Shown: one piece after another, positions 10,520 to 21,690 of the stretch
Position numbering within the stretch: the first letter of the stretch is position 1
How the letters are laid out: the number at the start of each line of letters is the position of its first letter
Origin: Mytilus californianus
Lineage: Eukaryota; Mollusca; Bivalvia; Mytilida; Mytilidae
Length of the DNA: 64,000 nucleotides
Assembly (NCBI RefSeq): GCF_021869535.1
Contig: NW_026262690.1
Location: forward strand, 63,992,995-64,056,994
Direction: 5' to 3'
Made by a program: the position numbers and the translations under genes
The notes under the pieces: model-generated
The model's input: the letters and a program-made list of their open reading frames with translations, nothing else
Databases searched by the model: none
What the model was told of the DNA's origin: nothing

Positions 10520-11146
10520 TGAATTTATTTCACACCATGGCCATTTTTAAAAAGTATATCAATCTTTAACTAAATTCTTAGTATCGCAACCCAATGTATG
10601 TTTTCTAAGGTTCTAACAATATAATTGGTAATTCCTAAACAGATTACAAAATTATAAACTCCTAAAGAGTCTGCAAATAGTCCAAACCGGAAAAATTTTG
10701 AAAGATTTTGGCAACGTTTGAGTATTTATCGTCAAAATGAATTAAAAAAAAATAGTTAACCAAACCAAAATTCTATAAATAAATATAAATATAGTGAAGC
10801 TATTATATGTATTGTCTTTTTGATACAAATTAATTCATTAGCTCTTGATTTATTTCAAACCAGGGCCATTTACAAAAAGTCTATCAATCTTAAAGTTTAC
10901 TTAGATTCATAGTACCACATCCCAAAGTGTACACTCTAAGGTTCTTACAGATGTAATCGCTTAATATTAAACGTATCACCTACTTATAAACGCCTAAAGA
11001 TAGCTCAAAATCGCGATTTTTGCAAATTTTTGCTTTTTAGTATTAATTCCTAAAATGTACAAGAAGGTCATCGTTAACCAAAACCAAAATTGTGTTAGAA
11101 GTTAAGCTATGTATTGTCTTTTGGACACTAATTCATTTTGGCTATC
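10520..11146 (+). repeat. ~325-bp tandem duplication, two diverged units
   Basis: GGCCATTT-A-AAAAAGT-TATCAATCTT occurs at 10539 and 10864. Both units then share TAGT(A/C)-C(A/C)(A/C)CCCAA, CTAAGGTTCT and a terminal GTATTGTCTTTT box. The copies are old, with many mismatches. No coding signal was seen. Confidence 0.75.
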
Positions 11147-11927
11147 GACGTCCTTCGATGCAAAATTTGACAAAAACATGTAAAATTTGCAAACTTGTAT
11201 CAATATGTCTTCAACAGTATGCAACATGTAACGCTGAATAGCACAATGCCTTCAACAGAAACATATAGCACTGAATACTATTTGATTTCAGGGGAATATG
11301 CAAAAGTTTGACAATATATATACCGTACAGGGAAAATTGGCCTCGTCGCTTTCAAAGACCCCCCCCCCCTTTTTCCTAAAAAATGGAGGAAAGCGTGCAT
11401 ATACATGTTTCTCAAGCGCCTGTGCTTTTGGCTATTTCTGTGGTTGACCCAACATCCTGCCAACAATTAAGTTTCGATGCTTTACTGCTTGAAAAAAAAT
11501 CGTCCAACATGTTCACGGTTATGAATGAGTTTCAAAATATCTTTATTGCCATCACGCAAAGTCGAAACCAACAAAACAAACCACCAATTACTGCGTCGAA
11601 ATAATAAGAAACTGATCAAACTCAACTAGTCTCACAACCTTAATGATTTGCGACTTAATAAAAAAAAAGTGATAGCAATCATATCACATATTTTATATTT
11701 TGATATAAATTAAGTAAGGCAGGAAGTACAATAATGTACCGAGCATCGTGATAGACATCTTCTTTTGGACTGCTTCCTGATGACTCATAAGATGGCCTGC
11801 TAAACCTCCATCTGGAGTGTGAACTTATATATTGGTGAGTTTTGGAAGTGTATATGGGCCATTCGATATCCTCGGAATCAAGATTCTCGGAACGTCTCAA
11901 AAAATTTTCCATCATTTATACAGGTAG
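11147..11927. other. Unassigned stretch
   Basis: Contains a short C run near 11360. Open frames at 11383-11604 and 11679-11915 have no recognised domain and are not supported as genes. Confidence 0.35.
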
Positions 11928-12078
11928 TACGACATAGCGATGTCGTTATAACGACATGTTATGTCGAAATTACGACATAGCGATGTCGTTATAACGACAT
12001 GTTATGTCGAAATTACGACATGTTATGTCGTAATTACGACATATTTTTTTTTTTTTAATGGCCCTTATCGGCTTCCGT
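11928..12078 (+). repeat. 43-bp palindromic CGACAT satellite with conserved right flank
   Basis: The unit GCGATGTCGTTATAACGACA plus TGTTATGTCGAAATTACGAC repeats with a 43-bp period (starts at 11937 and 11980), then degenerates. It is built from inverted ATGTCG/CGACAT boxes, so each unit can fold. A T tract follows, then AATGGCCCTTATCGGCTTCC (12056 on). The same flank follows the larger array at 32451-32709, so array plus flank behaves as a mobile unit. Confidence 0.85.
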
Positions 12079-12551
12079 AGTTATCTATGTCTTTGCTACG
12101 GACTATGGATAGGCTACCACGTGATATCGTATATTTCAACAATCAGTTTATTTGTAGATTGGATAGTAAAACAATAATGACTAGATTGCAGTCAAAAAAT
12201 CATTTATATGTTAGAACCTATTTGCCTTTTGACAAAACATATGTGTTTTTGATAATGCGAATGTTTATTAAATATCAAGTATAATGAAAACGCAATTAAA
12301 TAATTCATGCTTTGAGAAGGTCCCTGTACGCGTTGTGTGTGTAGTATTACAATAAACTGATTATTTCTGAACGTTTAATACAGAATAAAGCCATTTTTCT
12401 ACACATACCAATGCAAATGTGTCGAAGGAAATGCATACATGGAATCTATATATCCTTAGATATACAGACACCTTACAAAAATTCTTGTTATTGCATTGAA
12501 AATGACATTTTGAGATTTAAATTCATTTCTTTATGTTTGGGTATTTCGAGA

Positions 12552-12598
12552 GCAGTCCGGGCTTTTTCGAGTGCGTCTGTTTTTTTTTTCGAGTGATT
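12552..12598 (+). repeat. TTTTTCGAGTG motif pair, left side
   Basis: GTCCGGGCTTTTTCGAGTG is followed ~23 bp later by a second TTTTTCGAGTG. Reverse-complement copies of the motif cluster at 13960-14030. Confidence 0.5.
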
Positions 12599-12690
12599 AT
12601 ACAAATTTCCTATAGCTTAAAATGTTATGTGTCAGTGTATTTACGTTTAAAAACAATAAACAAAGGGTTAAATTAAGTACATTTCAAGGC

Positions 12691-12740
12691 ATGAAACCTG
12701 GGACTATTGTACTATTAGTATAATAGTCCCAGATGAAACC
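12691..12740. mobile_element. 34-bp palindromic micro-insertion flanked by 8-bp direct repeats
   Basis: ATGAAACC occurs at 12691-12698 and 12733-12740. Between them lies a 34-bp hairpin (12699-12732) with 15-nt arms beginning TGGGACTATTGTACT, one mismatch and a 3-nt loop. This is the layout of a miniature terminal-inverted-repeat insertion reduced to almost nothing but its ends; 8-bp duplications are typical of hAT transposition. Confidence 0.7.
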
Positions 12741-13529
12741 AATTGCATTCGTCAGTTTGAAAATGGTGTAATAACACTTACATGTTATAAACAAGTATCG
12801 TACGTCATTTCTATATATTGTTGTTTGTCATACCTTATAAATTACATGTACAGTATATTTTCGTGATGTCAACAATATAATGTAAGCATAGATAATTTGG
12901 ATTGAGACGTACATACAGATAGTGTGTTAAGCTGATGAACTATTCATTTCATTGTTAATTATGTATGAACTTTAATTCAAATGTTATTGTCAATGGGAAT
13001 AGAAATGGGGCGGATTAAGTGTGTATGTGTGTGTTTTTTTTAATTTTTTATTCATGGATTTTTTTTTTGTGTGGGGACGGGGGCAGGCCTCCTTTAATAG
13101 AATTTGTTTTATTACATAGCATTTTTCTGATTCCTCACTGCTGTCTAGTAGGCTTTTTACTAACTGTAAAAACAAAAGTAGCATGAAATGGAGTTGAAAA
13201 GATTATGAGTCCCCTGCACTATGTTTTAAAGACCGTTTTATAAAGAATCCAATAATTTCTAATTTAACACTGCAGAGTTGTGGTACGTTTTCCGAACAGA
13301 AAATTTGCATTAAAATGAAAAAGGTTAATTTTGATCCACGTAGTATTACACGCCAGTTTTATTCTTTTATTTAATAGTTTCGATTTCTGAAACAAGTGTT
13401 AATTGATTAGATCTATTGTTAGGAATACCAAGGGATTTTGACCACAAGGTGTGACGAGCGGGGTTATAAATATTGCCTTATCTTCAGTCTCTTCTGCCAA
13501 ATCCAACGAATGACTCAAAATGTCGTCAT
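12741..13529. other. Unassigned stretch
   Basis: Contains short TG and T tracts (13020-13070). No gene was recognised. Confidence 0.35.
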
Positions 13530-13612
13530 TTGGGGGTACGGTGTGTCTTGATGTGAAACCACTCCGGCCTCCATCCGTCGGGGTTTCTTATCCAGACACA
13601 CCTATCCCTCAG
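13530..13612. repeat. 83-bp imperfect hairpin
   Basis: GGTGTGTC (13540-13547) pairs exactly with GACACACC (13595-13602). Pairing extends inward through GTGAAACCACTCC / GGGGTTTCTTATCC and outward through TGGGGGTAC / TATCCCTCA with mismatches. Composition (CCTCCATCCGTCGGGG loop) is more G/C-rich than its surroundings. It could be a fold-back MITE or a structured RNA; nothing decides between them. Confidence 0.55.
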
Positions 13613-13744
13613 TGTATAACTATTTCATATGTTTTGGTGATTTATTGGGAATATATGACATTGTTCCTCACCTAATTACAGTTATAAACCACAAACAGTC
13701 ATTTTTTAAAGTCAAGAATACCTTTTTTTTTATTCAAATTTTCA

Positions 13745-14035
13745 TTAAAAAACCCGGACAATCTGTTTAAAAACACGGACGGTTTCACTGTTGCTCTCGA
13801 AAAAACCCGGACAATATTAAAAAACTGATTGTTTTGGTTAAATACAAGGAAATTGGGCTTCTTTGTTGCTCAAAACATGTATAGTATTCCAAATAAGATG
13901 GGTAGTTATGTAAAAAGCTATCATAATTACGAAATAAGAGGTAATTGACCTTATCGCATGTTTTCTCACTCGAAAAAAACTCGATCTACACTCGAAAAAA
14001 ATGGACCGATTCACTCGAAAAACCACGATCCTAGC
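13745..14035 (-). repeat. AACCCGGAC and CACTCGAAAAA motif cluster, right side
   Basis: AAAAACCCGGACAAT occurs twice (13747, 13801) and CACTCGAAAAA three times (13970-14020). These are reverse complements of the boxes at 12552-12598, so the pair bounds about 1.5 kb with opposed orientation. Confidence 0.5.
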
Positions 14036-15183
14036 CGGACACTATACCTACCGTGAATATATTCATATAGTGGAAAGTTAGACTTTATGAAGAGATTGAT
14101 TTGATAAATGAAATGTCCATCCGTAATAACTTGACGTTTGTGTTTATTTATATTATATTCTAAATTATCAGAAAAAAATCATTAACAGGAATGTATGTTA
14201 ATTATAAAATTTCAATTCTTTTTTATTTGTTTGTTTTAATAGTTCAACCTTATAGCATCTAAATCTTTGCACTATGGTACGATTTTTAAAATTGTATTCA
14301 TTGTGTTGACCAGCTATCCTACACGTCTTGGTTCATTCACACTATACATCACCCTGTTCACACGCATACTATCGGTTTGCGTTCACACAAATTCCGGATT
14401 AAATGGCAATGAATCCGGCGTCAAAACACTTGAGGTAGGTAGTTTGAAATCCGAATTCAACTATTAGATTAATATATGTGATGACGCAAATGCGGATTCT
14501 TATCCAGAGTATCTGTGCGTATGCTTTCTATTTACTATTTCTTACGCAAAAATACCACGTGCATGCATAAATATTAATATCATTCGCGAATGTGAATTTT
14601 CGCTTTTCTTATCTAAATTCAGGACAAGGCAGTAAGAGCTTGACATGTGACTTTCAAGCATAGTCATCATTACTTACGGAATTCTGACCTCTGGCTGTTT
14701 CTCTTTTCTTTTCTTTTTTGAGTCACTGTCCTATTATAAACTTTGACATTTTCGAAATGCTTAGGATTTTCTACCCCAGGAATAGATTACTTTAGATGAA
14801 TTCGGCAAAACCTTTAATTCGAAATTTTGGGTCCTGAATTTCTTTCAACTTCGTACTTTATTTGGCCTTTTTAACTTTATTTATTCCAGCGTCACTGATG
14901 ATTCTTTGCAGTCTTTACTCGCGTCTGGCGTACAGCATTTTAATCCTGGGGTGCATTTCTTTAACCTAAATCTGTAATGTGTTTCAGTATAATGTTTTGA
15001 AATTAGAAACATGATTTAATGTAATATAAAAACAAGATGTTTTTAGAAAACCAAAACATGTTTCTGTTTCCTAAAACATGTTGCTTTTTTTCTGTTTTCT
15101 GTTTCTATAAAACAAACTGCCGTCAACGATCATATAGTTGTTGTAGCATTTCATTCCTTTCTAGAGCTGCAAAAGTTATGCTC
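14036..15183. other. Unassigned stretch
   Basis: An open frame at 14267-14467 begins with a hydrophobic run but has no recognisable domain. A phrase built on AAAACATG and CTGTTT recurs at 15020-15115. Nothing else was recognised. Confidence 0.35.
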
Positions 15184-15785
15184 TACAAATTTGATTCATG
15201 AAACTTTTAGCACAAAACCATTTCTAACTGCACAATATTTATTGTCACTGTCAAAGACCAGCAGAGAAAATGCAAATAGGTGTAGTAGCTATGTTGAATT
15301 AGTTGTTCCAAATTTCACTTTCAATGAGTTTCGCCAGTATTTTCGACTCACCAGACTGAGAGGAACTTTTGAAGCTATATTTTGCTATACTTTGCTACAT
15401 GGATGGCTAAGCTTGAATGCACACAAATTAACATTCAGGGCTGGTATGCCAAACAATTTCTCTAGAGATAAAAGTTATTCATAAACCTATGGTACTAGGA
15501 TTACCAAGAATCCATCCGTGGTATTACAGACAGATTTGATTTTCCAAATACAAGTGTTTACAAAGTAATTAGGGAGATATGTAATCTATTGTCCAGAATC
15601 CTATTATACATATATGTGCAAGTTTATTTAGTGGCCAACTTTATCAAATGATAATCTTCAGCTTGTACGCATTTTTTTTTAATCTGGCTTACTCTTCCAG
15701 GATGCATAGGATCATTAGATGCATAGACTCAACATACATAAAATCAGAGCAACACGAGAGCAGGAAAATGCAGGTATTTCACATT
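15184..15785 (+). pseudogene. PIF/Harbinger (HARBI1-like) transposase remnant
   Basis: Three reading-frame segments together follow the order of a Harbinger-type transposase. First is FNEFRQYFRLTRLRGTFEAI, the helical region before the catalytic core. Next comes RGITDRFDFPNTSVYKVIRE (about 15522-15580), the helix-turn-helix-like stretch. Last is PGCIGSLDA followed after a frame change by DSTYIK (about 15698-15745), the first catalytic aspartate block. Frameshifts separate the blocks, and the rest of the DDE core is missing because a family B retroelement 3' end follows directly. The assignment rests on motif order recognised by eye. Confidence 0.6.
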
Positions 15786-16612
15786 CAATATTTTATGGTA
15801 ATATTCTTTACAAAGCACAAAAATGTCGGTATTCACCTCAAAAGCTAACAAAACCTTTAAACAGACTTATTCGGAAAGGATATAGTTACGATACTGTTGT
15901 CAAGTCATTAAGGATTGCATATTTTGGTATTAATATTAATTCACTCATAGGGTCTTTGCATCGGAAATAAACACATTTATTCTAAAACCAGTTGTTGGCA
16001 TGACACGGGTTATGTTCTTCTCATATATTTTATGATGGTATGATACTAAACCCCTAACGAGAGGGATTGTACTTGATTTTCATATGATGAAGACATAATC
16101 TTTCAATCAGTTAAATTGAGGTTTGGAGCTGGCATGTCAGTAACTGTTAGTAGTCCTTTGTTCATTTATGTATCATTGTCATTTTGCTTAGTTTCTTTTG
16201 TTACCTATTCTGACATTGGACTCGGACTTCTTTTAAACTGAGTTTTACTGTTCGTATTGCTATGTGTTTCTTTTTTCTACATTGACTAGAGGTATAGGGG
16301 TAGGGTTGAGATCTCACAAAACATGTTTAACCCCACCGCAATTTTGCGCCTGTCCCAAGTCAGGAGCCTCTGGCCTTTGTTAGTCTTGTATGTTTTTTTA
16401 ATTTTAGTTCATTTATATGTTTTGGAGTTTAGTGTGACGTCCATTTTCACTGAACTAGCACACAATTTTATTTAGGGGGCAGCTGAGGACCACCTCCGGG
16501 TGCGGAATTTTCTCGCTGCATTGAAGACCCATTGGTGGCCTTCGGCTGTTGTCTGCTCTTTGGTCGGGTTGTTGTCTCTTTGACATATTCCCATTTCCTT
16601 TCTCAATTTTAT
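15786..16612 (+). mobile_element. Family B retroelement 3' end with coding tail
   Basis: An open tail reads KPLNRLIRKGYSYDTVVKSL and closes GININSLIGSLHRK before a stop at 15968-15970. The family B untranslated sequence follows (CATATGATGAAGACATAATC and onward) and ends with TTGTCTCTTTGACATATTCC. The same coding tail plus 3' sequence occurs at 43561. This suggests family B copies are 5'-truncated insertions of a retroelement whose protein ends in this sequence, probably Penelope-like, though no catalytic motif is present to prove it. Confidence 0.65.
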
Positions 16613-17839
16613 AAGTTAATCGTAAGGGTTACCATTCAATAACGTTGCAGGGTATATGTAACAACCAGTGAAAATTTACATATGTATTCTGTGGATCTGC
16701 AGTTCGTCTTGATATGCTGAAGATTGCAGGAATAAACAAAAATATCTTCCTGACGAACATACTTTATAGATCAAGCTTATCCTTTGGGATTATGGTTCAT
16801 TAAAAGATACCAGGCCACTGGAAAGCTCTCTGACCAGCAAGCCGTTTCAACAAGTGTTTGTCTAGTAAACAGCAACTAATTAAAAAAAAATTGGCGTTTT
16901 AAATGGTAGATTTCGGAAGATAATGTTCATGAATGTTGAAATAATAGCCTTCATTCCTACACTGGTGTATGTTTCATGTACACTACAGAACATCTGTTCC
17001 GACCATGAAGATGACCCCGAATTTTTTTTCTGGAAGTGGATAGCTGTGATGTTGGACAGCAACATGCTATTCAAAGCAGCAACAGTGTGTCTGGGATAGA
17101 TGATAGAGACAATGTAATAAGATTAATGAATAACTAAGAACAAAAATGTCTTTTTACTTTGATTTTAGTTAATGACTACTTAGTATTACAGTGATAAGAC
17201 CTAAAAAAAAATAAAGGGGACAAAAACTCAAAAAAATATAGAATATAATATATAAACAATGGCCTTGTGTAATAAAAATTCTTTCGTTTAATTTCTTTTA
17301 GACCATTTAGACTAGTAGTTTAGGATTAGAAGTTAGATAATAAAAGGGTATATCCTTTTTGTAACTGATAGAAGGAAAGACATCCCCTTATATAATAAAA
17401 ACAAACCATCATTAATAGGACGCATAGCCATAATAATTAAGAGGCTGAAGAGCTTACCTTGTTAAATTTCATGCTCCCATATTATCTAATAGTAAATTCA
17501 CAGTCGTTAAGAGGGAAAATATGTTGACCCCCTTTTGTATTGGTTGTATTTAGTATACTTTGGAACAACACTTTTCTGGAACCACTTTCTTTCGTAGAGC
17601 TTAATTTTAAAATTTAAAAGAGCTGCCCACTGTTGAAAGAAGTTGCACTATAGTGTACCAACACAACTTTCTGCATTAATTCTTTTAAGAAGGTCTGAGG
17701 CTTGACGCCAAATATTAGAAAGCTGTTATTTGTTGTTGCTGACAAAATGTTACAAAAAATATGTTATGGAATGTATATGGGGCATACACAGATAAAACAT
17801 TTTACTCCCCTTAAAAATATTAAAAAACAAAAACAAAAA
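16613..17839. other. Unassigned stretch
   Basis: A/T-rich, with short A tracts. No gene or window-internal repeat partner was recognised. Confidence 0.35.
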
Positions 17840-18180
17840 CAAAGGTTCATAAGGGTTGACAAACATGTTTAACCCTGCAACATTCTGTATGTGCCTATCA
17901 AAAGTCAAGAGCCTGTAATTCAGTGGTTGTCGTTTGTTGCTTTGTAATATATTTGTTTTTTGTTCATTACTTTAAACATAAATTTGGCCATTAGTTTTCT
18001 ACTTTGAATTGTTTTACATTTGTCATTTCGAGGACTTTTATAGCTGACTATGTATGTATGCCGTATGGGCTTTGCTCATTGTTGAATGCTTTATAGTGAC
18101 CTATAGTTGCTGATTTCTGTGTCATTTGGTTTTTTGTGGAGAGTTATCTCATTGGCAATCATACCACATCTTCCTTTTTT
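17840..18180 (+). repeat. Family A dispersed repeat
   Basis: Runs from AACATGTTTAACCCTGC through CAGTGGTTGTCGTTTGTTGC and GTCATTTCGAGGACTTTTAT to ATTGGCAATCATACCACATC. Confidence 0.85.
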
Positions 18181-18182
18181 TT

Positions 18183-18420
18183 TCTTTATAAAGAACATAG
18201 TTAATAAATCTTTTAGACAGTCCTTATTTTTCTTTTGATTCATAAACTTTTCAAAACAATCAATGAAATGATGTGTTGCTGTCATTTTTTCAGTGTGCAT
18301 TTCTGTGATGTTTCTCATTTGTTCTTTGCTTAGTTCAGTCATTGTGGTCATCACACTTGCTTCAGTTTTAGCTTTTTTGTTACAACCATGTTCTTTCTCT
18401 TTCCACCAGAGCTTACTCAA
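18183..18420 (-). other. Open frame, possible DNA-binding-protein remnant
   Basis: The minus strand encodes about 75 residues, MSKLWWKEKEHGC at the start, then ELSKEQMRNITEMHTEKMTA and CFEKFMNQKK. It then runs into family A sequence, where the frame loses meaning. The composition (charged, helical, Met- and Lys-rich) resembles the C-terminal tail of Myb/SANT-like proteins, but no diagnostic domain is visible. It may be the end of a transposon-encoded accessory protein. Confidence 0.3.
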
Positions 18421-18422
18421 TA

Positions 18423-19844
18423 CCCACGCTACGTCAATTTTTAAAGACCCAAATGTTGCAAAACACTTGCCCTACCTCCATGACAAATATGTTGTTGTCC
18501 CCGCAGATAAAGCCCCAAACAACATCGTTTTTGTGTGTAAATATCATTGCATAAACTGCTTGATAAATGAATTAGGTATTGACAATTCATTTGGAAACTC
18601 AACATATACCCTCACGATACTTACCAAAGAGGAAATCCAGGATAATCATAGGTCTGTTCTATGTTCCTTTGGAATTTCAACCAAAGATGAAGAACTGGAT
18701 CTTCCATCACTGTATTGGTTACCTAAACTACATAAGTGTCCTTACAAACAACGGTATATTGCTGGGTCTTCCAAGTGCTCCACGAAACCTCTTTCTAAAG
18801 TATTAATATCTATTTTATCAGCAATCAAAGCCGGGCTCCAAAATTATTGTGAAACTGCTTATTCTAGAGGTGGCGTGAATCAGATGTGGATACTAAAAAA
18901 TTCCAAAGATCTTTTAGAGTACATACAATCTAAGACTCTCTCATCTTGCAATAGTATTAAAACATTTGACTTTTGTACACTTTACGCAAGTATTCCCCAT
19001 TTCAAACTAAAGGACAAATTGAAAGAGTTGGTATTACTTGTTTCATTAAAAAGAATGGCGAACGTAGATACAAGTATCTTGTCTTGGGGAGGGATAAATC
19101 CTACTTTGTAAAGAATCACTCTGATTCAAACAAAAAATTCTTTGAAACTGACATTATCAAGATGCTTGATTTCTTGATTGAAAACATATTTGTTACGTTT
19201 GGAGGACGTGTTTTTCAACAGACTGTCGGAATTCCAATGGGAACCAATTGTGCCCCTCTTCTTGCCGACTTGTTTCTTTATTATTATGAGGCTGACTTCA
19301 TACAGAAACTTCTTAGGAAGAAAAATAAGAAGTTAGCAATATCCTTTAACTTTACGTTCCGCTATATAGATGATGTTCTCTCACTAAATTATACAAAATT
19401 TGGTGACTATGTTGAACGAATCTATCCCATCGAACTAGAGATAAAGGATACTACAGATACAGTTAAGTCTGCCTCATATCTTGACTTACATCTAGAAATT
19501 GACAATGAGGTTCGGTTGAAAACAAAACTTTACGACAAAAGAGATGATTTCAGCTTCCCAATTGTGAACTTTAATTTCCATTTCTATGTAGCAACATTCC
19601 AGCAGCGCCTGCATACGGAGTATATATCTCCCAATTGATACGATACCGGTATTCCCGGGCTTGTATTTCCTATCATGATTTCCTTGATAGAGGATTGCTG
19701 CTCACAAGGAAGCTATTAAACCAGGAGTTAAAATTGTTGAAGTTGAAATCATCCCTTCGTAAATATTACGGACGCCATCACGAGTTGGTTGACGGTTATG
19801 GAATAACCGTTTCACAGATGATATCGGATATGTTCCTTATGTCG
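18423..19844 (+). pseudogene. Penelope-type reverse transcriptase with two frameshifts
   Basis: Motifs in order: KYVVVPADKAPNNIVFVCK, LPSLYWLPKLHKCPYKQR (fingers), KTFDFCTLYASIPH (catalytic block A), QTVGIPMGTNCAPLLADLFL (template grip), FRYIDDVLSLN (catalytic YIDD at about 19360-19371), SYLDLHLEID (block D), then KLYDKRDDFSFPIVNF. The tail has a conserved SLRKYYGRHHELVDGY. The frame changes near 19035 and near 19590, so no full product can be made. No GIY-YIG endonuclease follows the RT; the coding part stops about 70 residues later. Either the endonuclease lay N-terminal, as in the Naiad-type Penelope-like elements known from invertebrates, or it was never present. Confidence 0.75.
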
Positions 19845-20160
19845 TAACTACAATACCCTTCCCTTTTCACGAATGTGACCTACCGAATTAGACTATTTAC
19901 CGGATTTGTAATAACATAAACAACACGACGGGTTCCACATGTGGAGCAGGATCTGCTTACCCTTCCGGAGCACCTGAGATCACCCCCAGTTTTTGGAGGG
20001 GTTCGTGTTCCTTTGTCTTTAGTTTTCTATGTTGTGTCATCTGTACTATTATTTGTCTGTTTGTCTTTTTATTTTTGGCCATGGCGTTGTCAGTTTGTTT
20101 TCGATCTGTGAGTTTGACTGTCCCTCTGGTATCTTTCGTCCCTCTTTCAGCATGATTCTC
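18423..20160 (+). mobile_element. Penelope-like retroelement, partial
   Basis: This is the best-preserved copy of an element also present on the minus strand at 29080-30050 and 38095-38860. The coding part ends at 19844. The 3' untranslated part carries CACATGTGGAGCAGGATCTG, TTTTTGGAGGGGTTCGTG and GTCCCTCTGGTATCTTTCGT, which recur in the other copies. The 5' end is missing: nothing upstream of the RT N-terminal region is present. Confidence 0.75.
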
Positions 20161-21299
20161 AGGCATGCATGATTAACCTCTGCATCTTTGGTTTCGATCT
20201 TGTGATTGCCAGTGTTACATGATGTGGGTGCAACAGCAGCAGTTAAAAAAGTAAATGTAAGCAACATGCTTGACCGTCGTTATTATTCCATATCATCGTT
20301 CTCCGTTCATGTTTCGGTCTTGACACATTGATGATTTATGTTTCGCATGTTTCGGTATCATGTTTCTGTTTCACTTAAATGAAACGGTGAAACATAAAAA
20401 TGATGCAGAAACGTGTTTCGGATTCACGTTAAAGAAATGCGCCCCTGGTATCTTTTTATATCTACATATCTTTTTATATAAATTGGTTCTTTTGAGAGTA
20501 TGTTCACGTATTCATAAAACTTCTGATAATAAGATATTCTTCAAAACCAAATTTCCTATAGAATATTTGGATTGATTTAAGTAAAATCAGGAAATCCTTA
20601 AAATTTGAGATGTTTTATGAGACCAAAATAAGTCGCTATATCAGATGTCCCAATGAAGCTTGTGTGTTACTCTCAAGAAAAATATTCAAGAAAAATATAC
20701 ACGAAACCTTATAAGTTGCATGCCACAGGGTTTCACTTCATATGGAAATTGGACTTTAAATTTATTTATACAACATCTACCATGAGTACAGACAGCTTCA
20801 ATAACGAGTTAAAAATAATTGAAGGCATCCAGGAAACAATATATGAAGATATGATAAATAAAATAAATGCATCCAGATTATAAAGCAAACTGAGTGTTTA
20901 AATTTATATTGCGATTGTTTTGTGCAATTTTTAGTAGACATCCGGTTTGCAGAAACTGGGATTTGCAATAGGATTATGAAAAAATGATGTACACTCCCAA
21001 GTAATAAATAAAATAGTCAAGCCTTAAAATGTAAAATCGAATAGTAGCTGTATATATACACTTTTCTATTCACAACTATCCAACATTGCTTTCAACTGAC
21101 TTGTGTTAGAATCTACACACAATTACGTATTTTAAATAAAGCTGTTTTAACATCATCATTATCTTATTCTATTCACAGTCAATATTTCAATTCAAATCAA
21201 ACAAAAATCCAACAACAATGTTTTGGTGACCAGTCAGCGGTCTTTGGTTCACGTTTTGCTTTTCTTTTTTTAAAGAAAGCAACTTGGTTTTTTAATTAC
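20161..21299. other. Unassigned stretch with GTTTC-rich segment
   Basis: 20320-20430 repeats ATGTTTC and GAAAC boxes in both orientations. An open frame at 20653-20883 has no recognisable domain. Confidence 0.35.
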
Positions 21300-21690
21300 T
21301 CTAAATAACGTACACATATTACCGTCTTGAGTGTTCGTATAATTTTGGCTGATTGGCCTTAGTCATCATGCAATTCTAATAATCTTAGATAACCAACCTT
21401 TCAAAACTTAAAAGAAAAGATCATGCACCCTTATTATTGAGATTGATAAAGTCTTTTCCATTCGTCGACATTATCTCCGATTTAAATACTATTGATCTGA
21501 TAACCACTGTGTATACTTTAACGACCGGGCTAGTTTTCTTATCAGTTAAGTAGTAACCTCCCTTGTTAATGTGATATTGTAATCAATCTATATATTTTTA
21601 CCATCTTTATATATTTAATCATTGTATTATTTAAATTTGTGATTCATTTAATATTTAAGTATAATAATTTTATTTTTTTTATTGATAAAA
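21300..21690 (-). repeat. Dispersed repeat, inverted copy of 851-1215
   Basis: Contains GATCATGCACCCTTATTATT and ACTTTAACGACCGGGCTAG; reverse complement of the first-kilobase copy. Confidence 0.7.

Noticed and set aside
13540..13602. tRNA or 5S-like gene
   Set aside because: Hairpin only: no cloverleaf, anticodon arm or internal A/B boxes could be laid out.
18293..18420. N-terminal extension of the Penelope-like frame upstream of 18423
   Set aside because: This part is antisense to another open frame and does not resemble the reverse transcriptase; the true element starts later.
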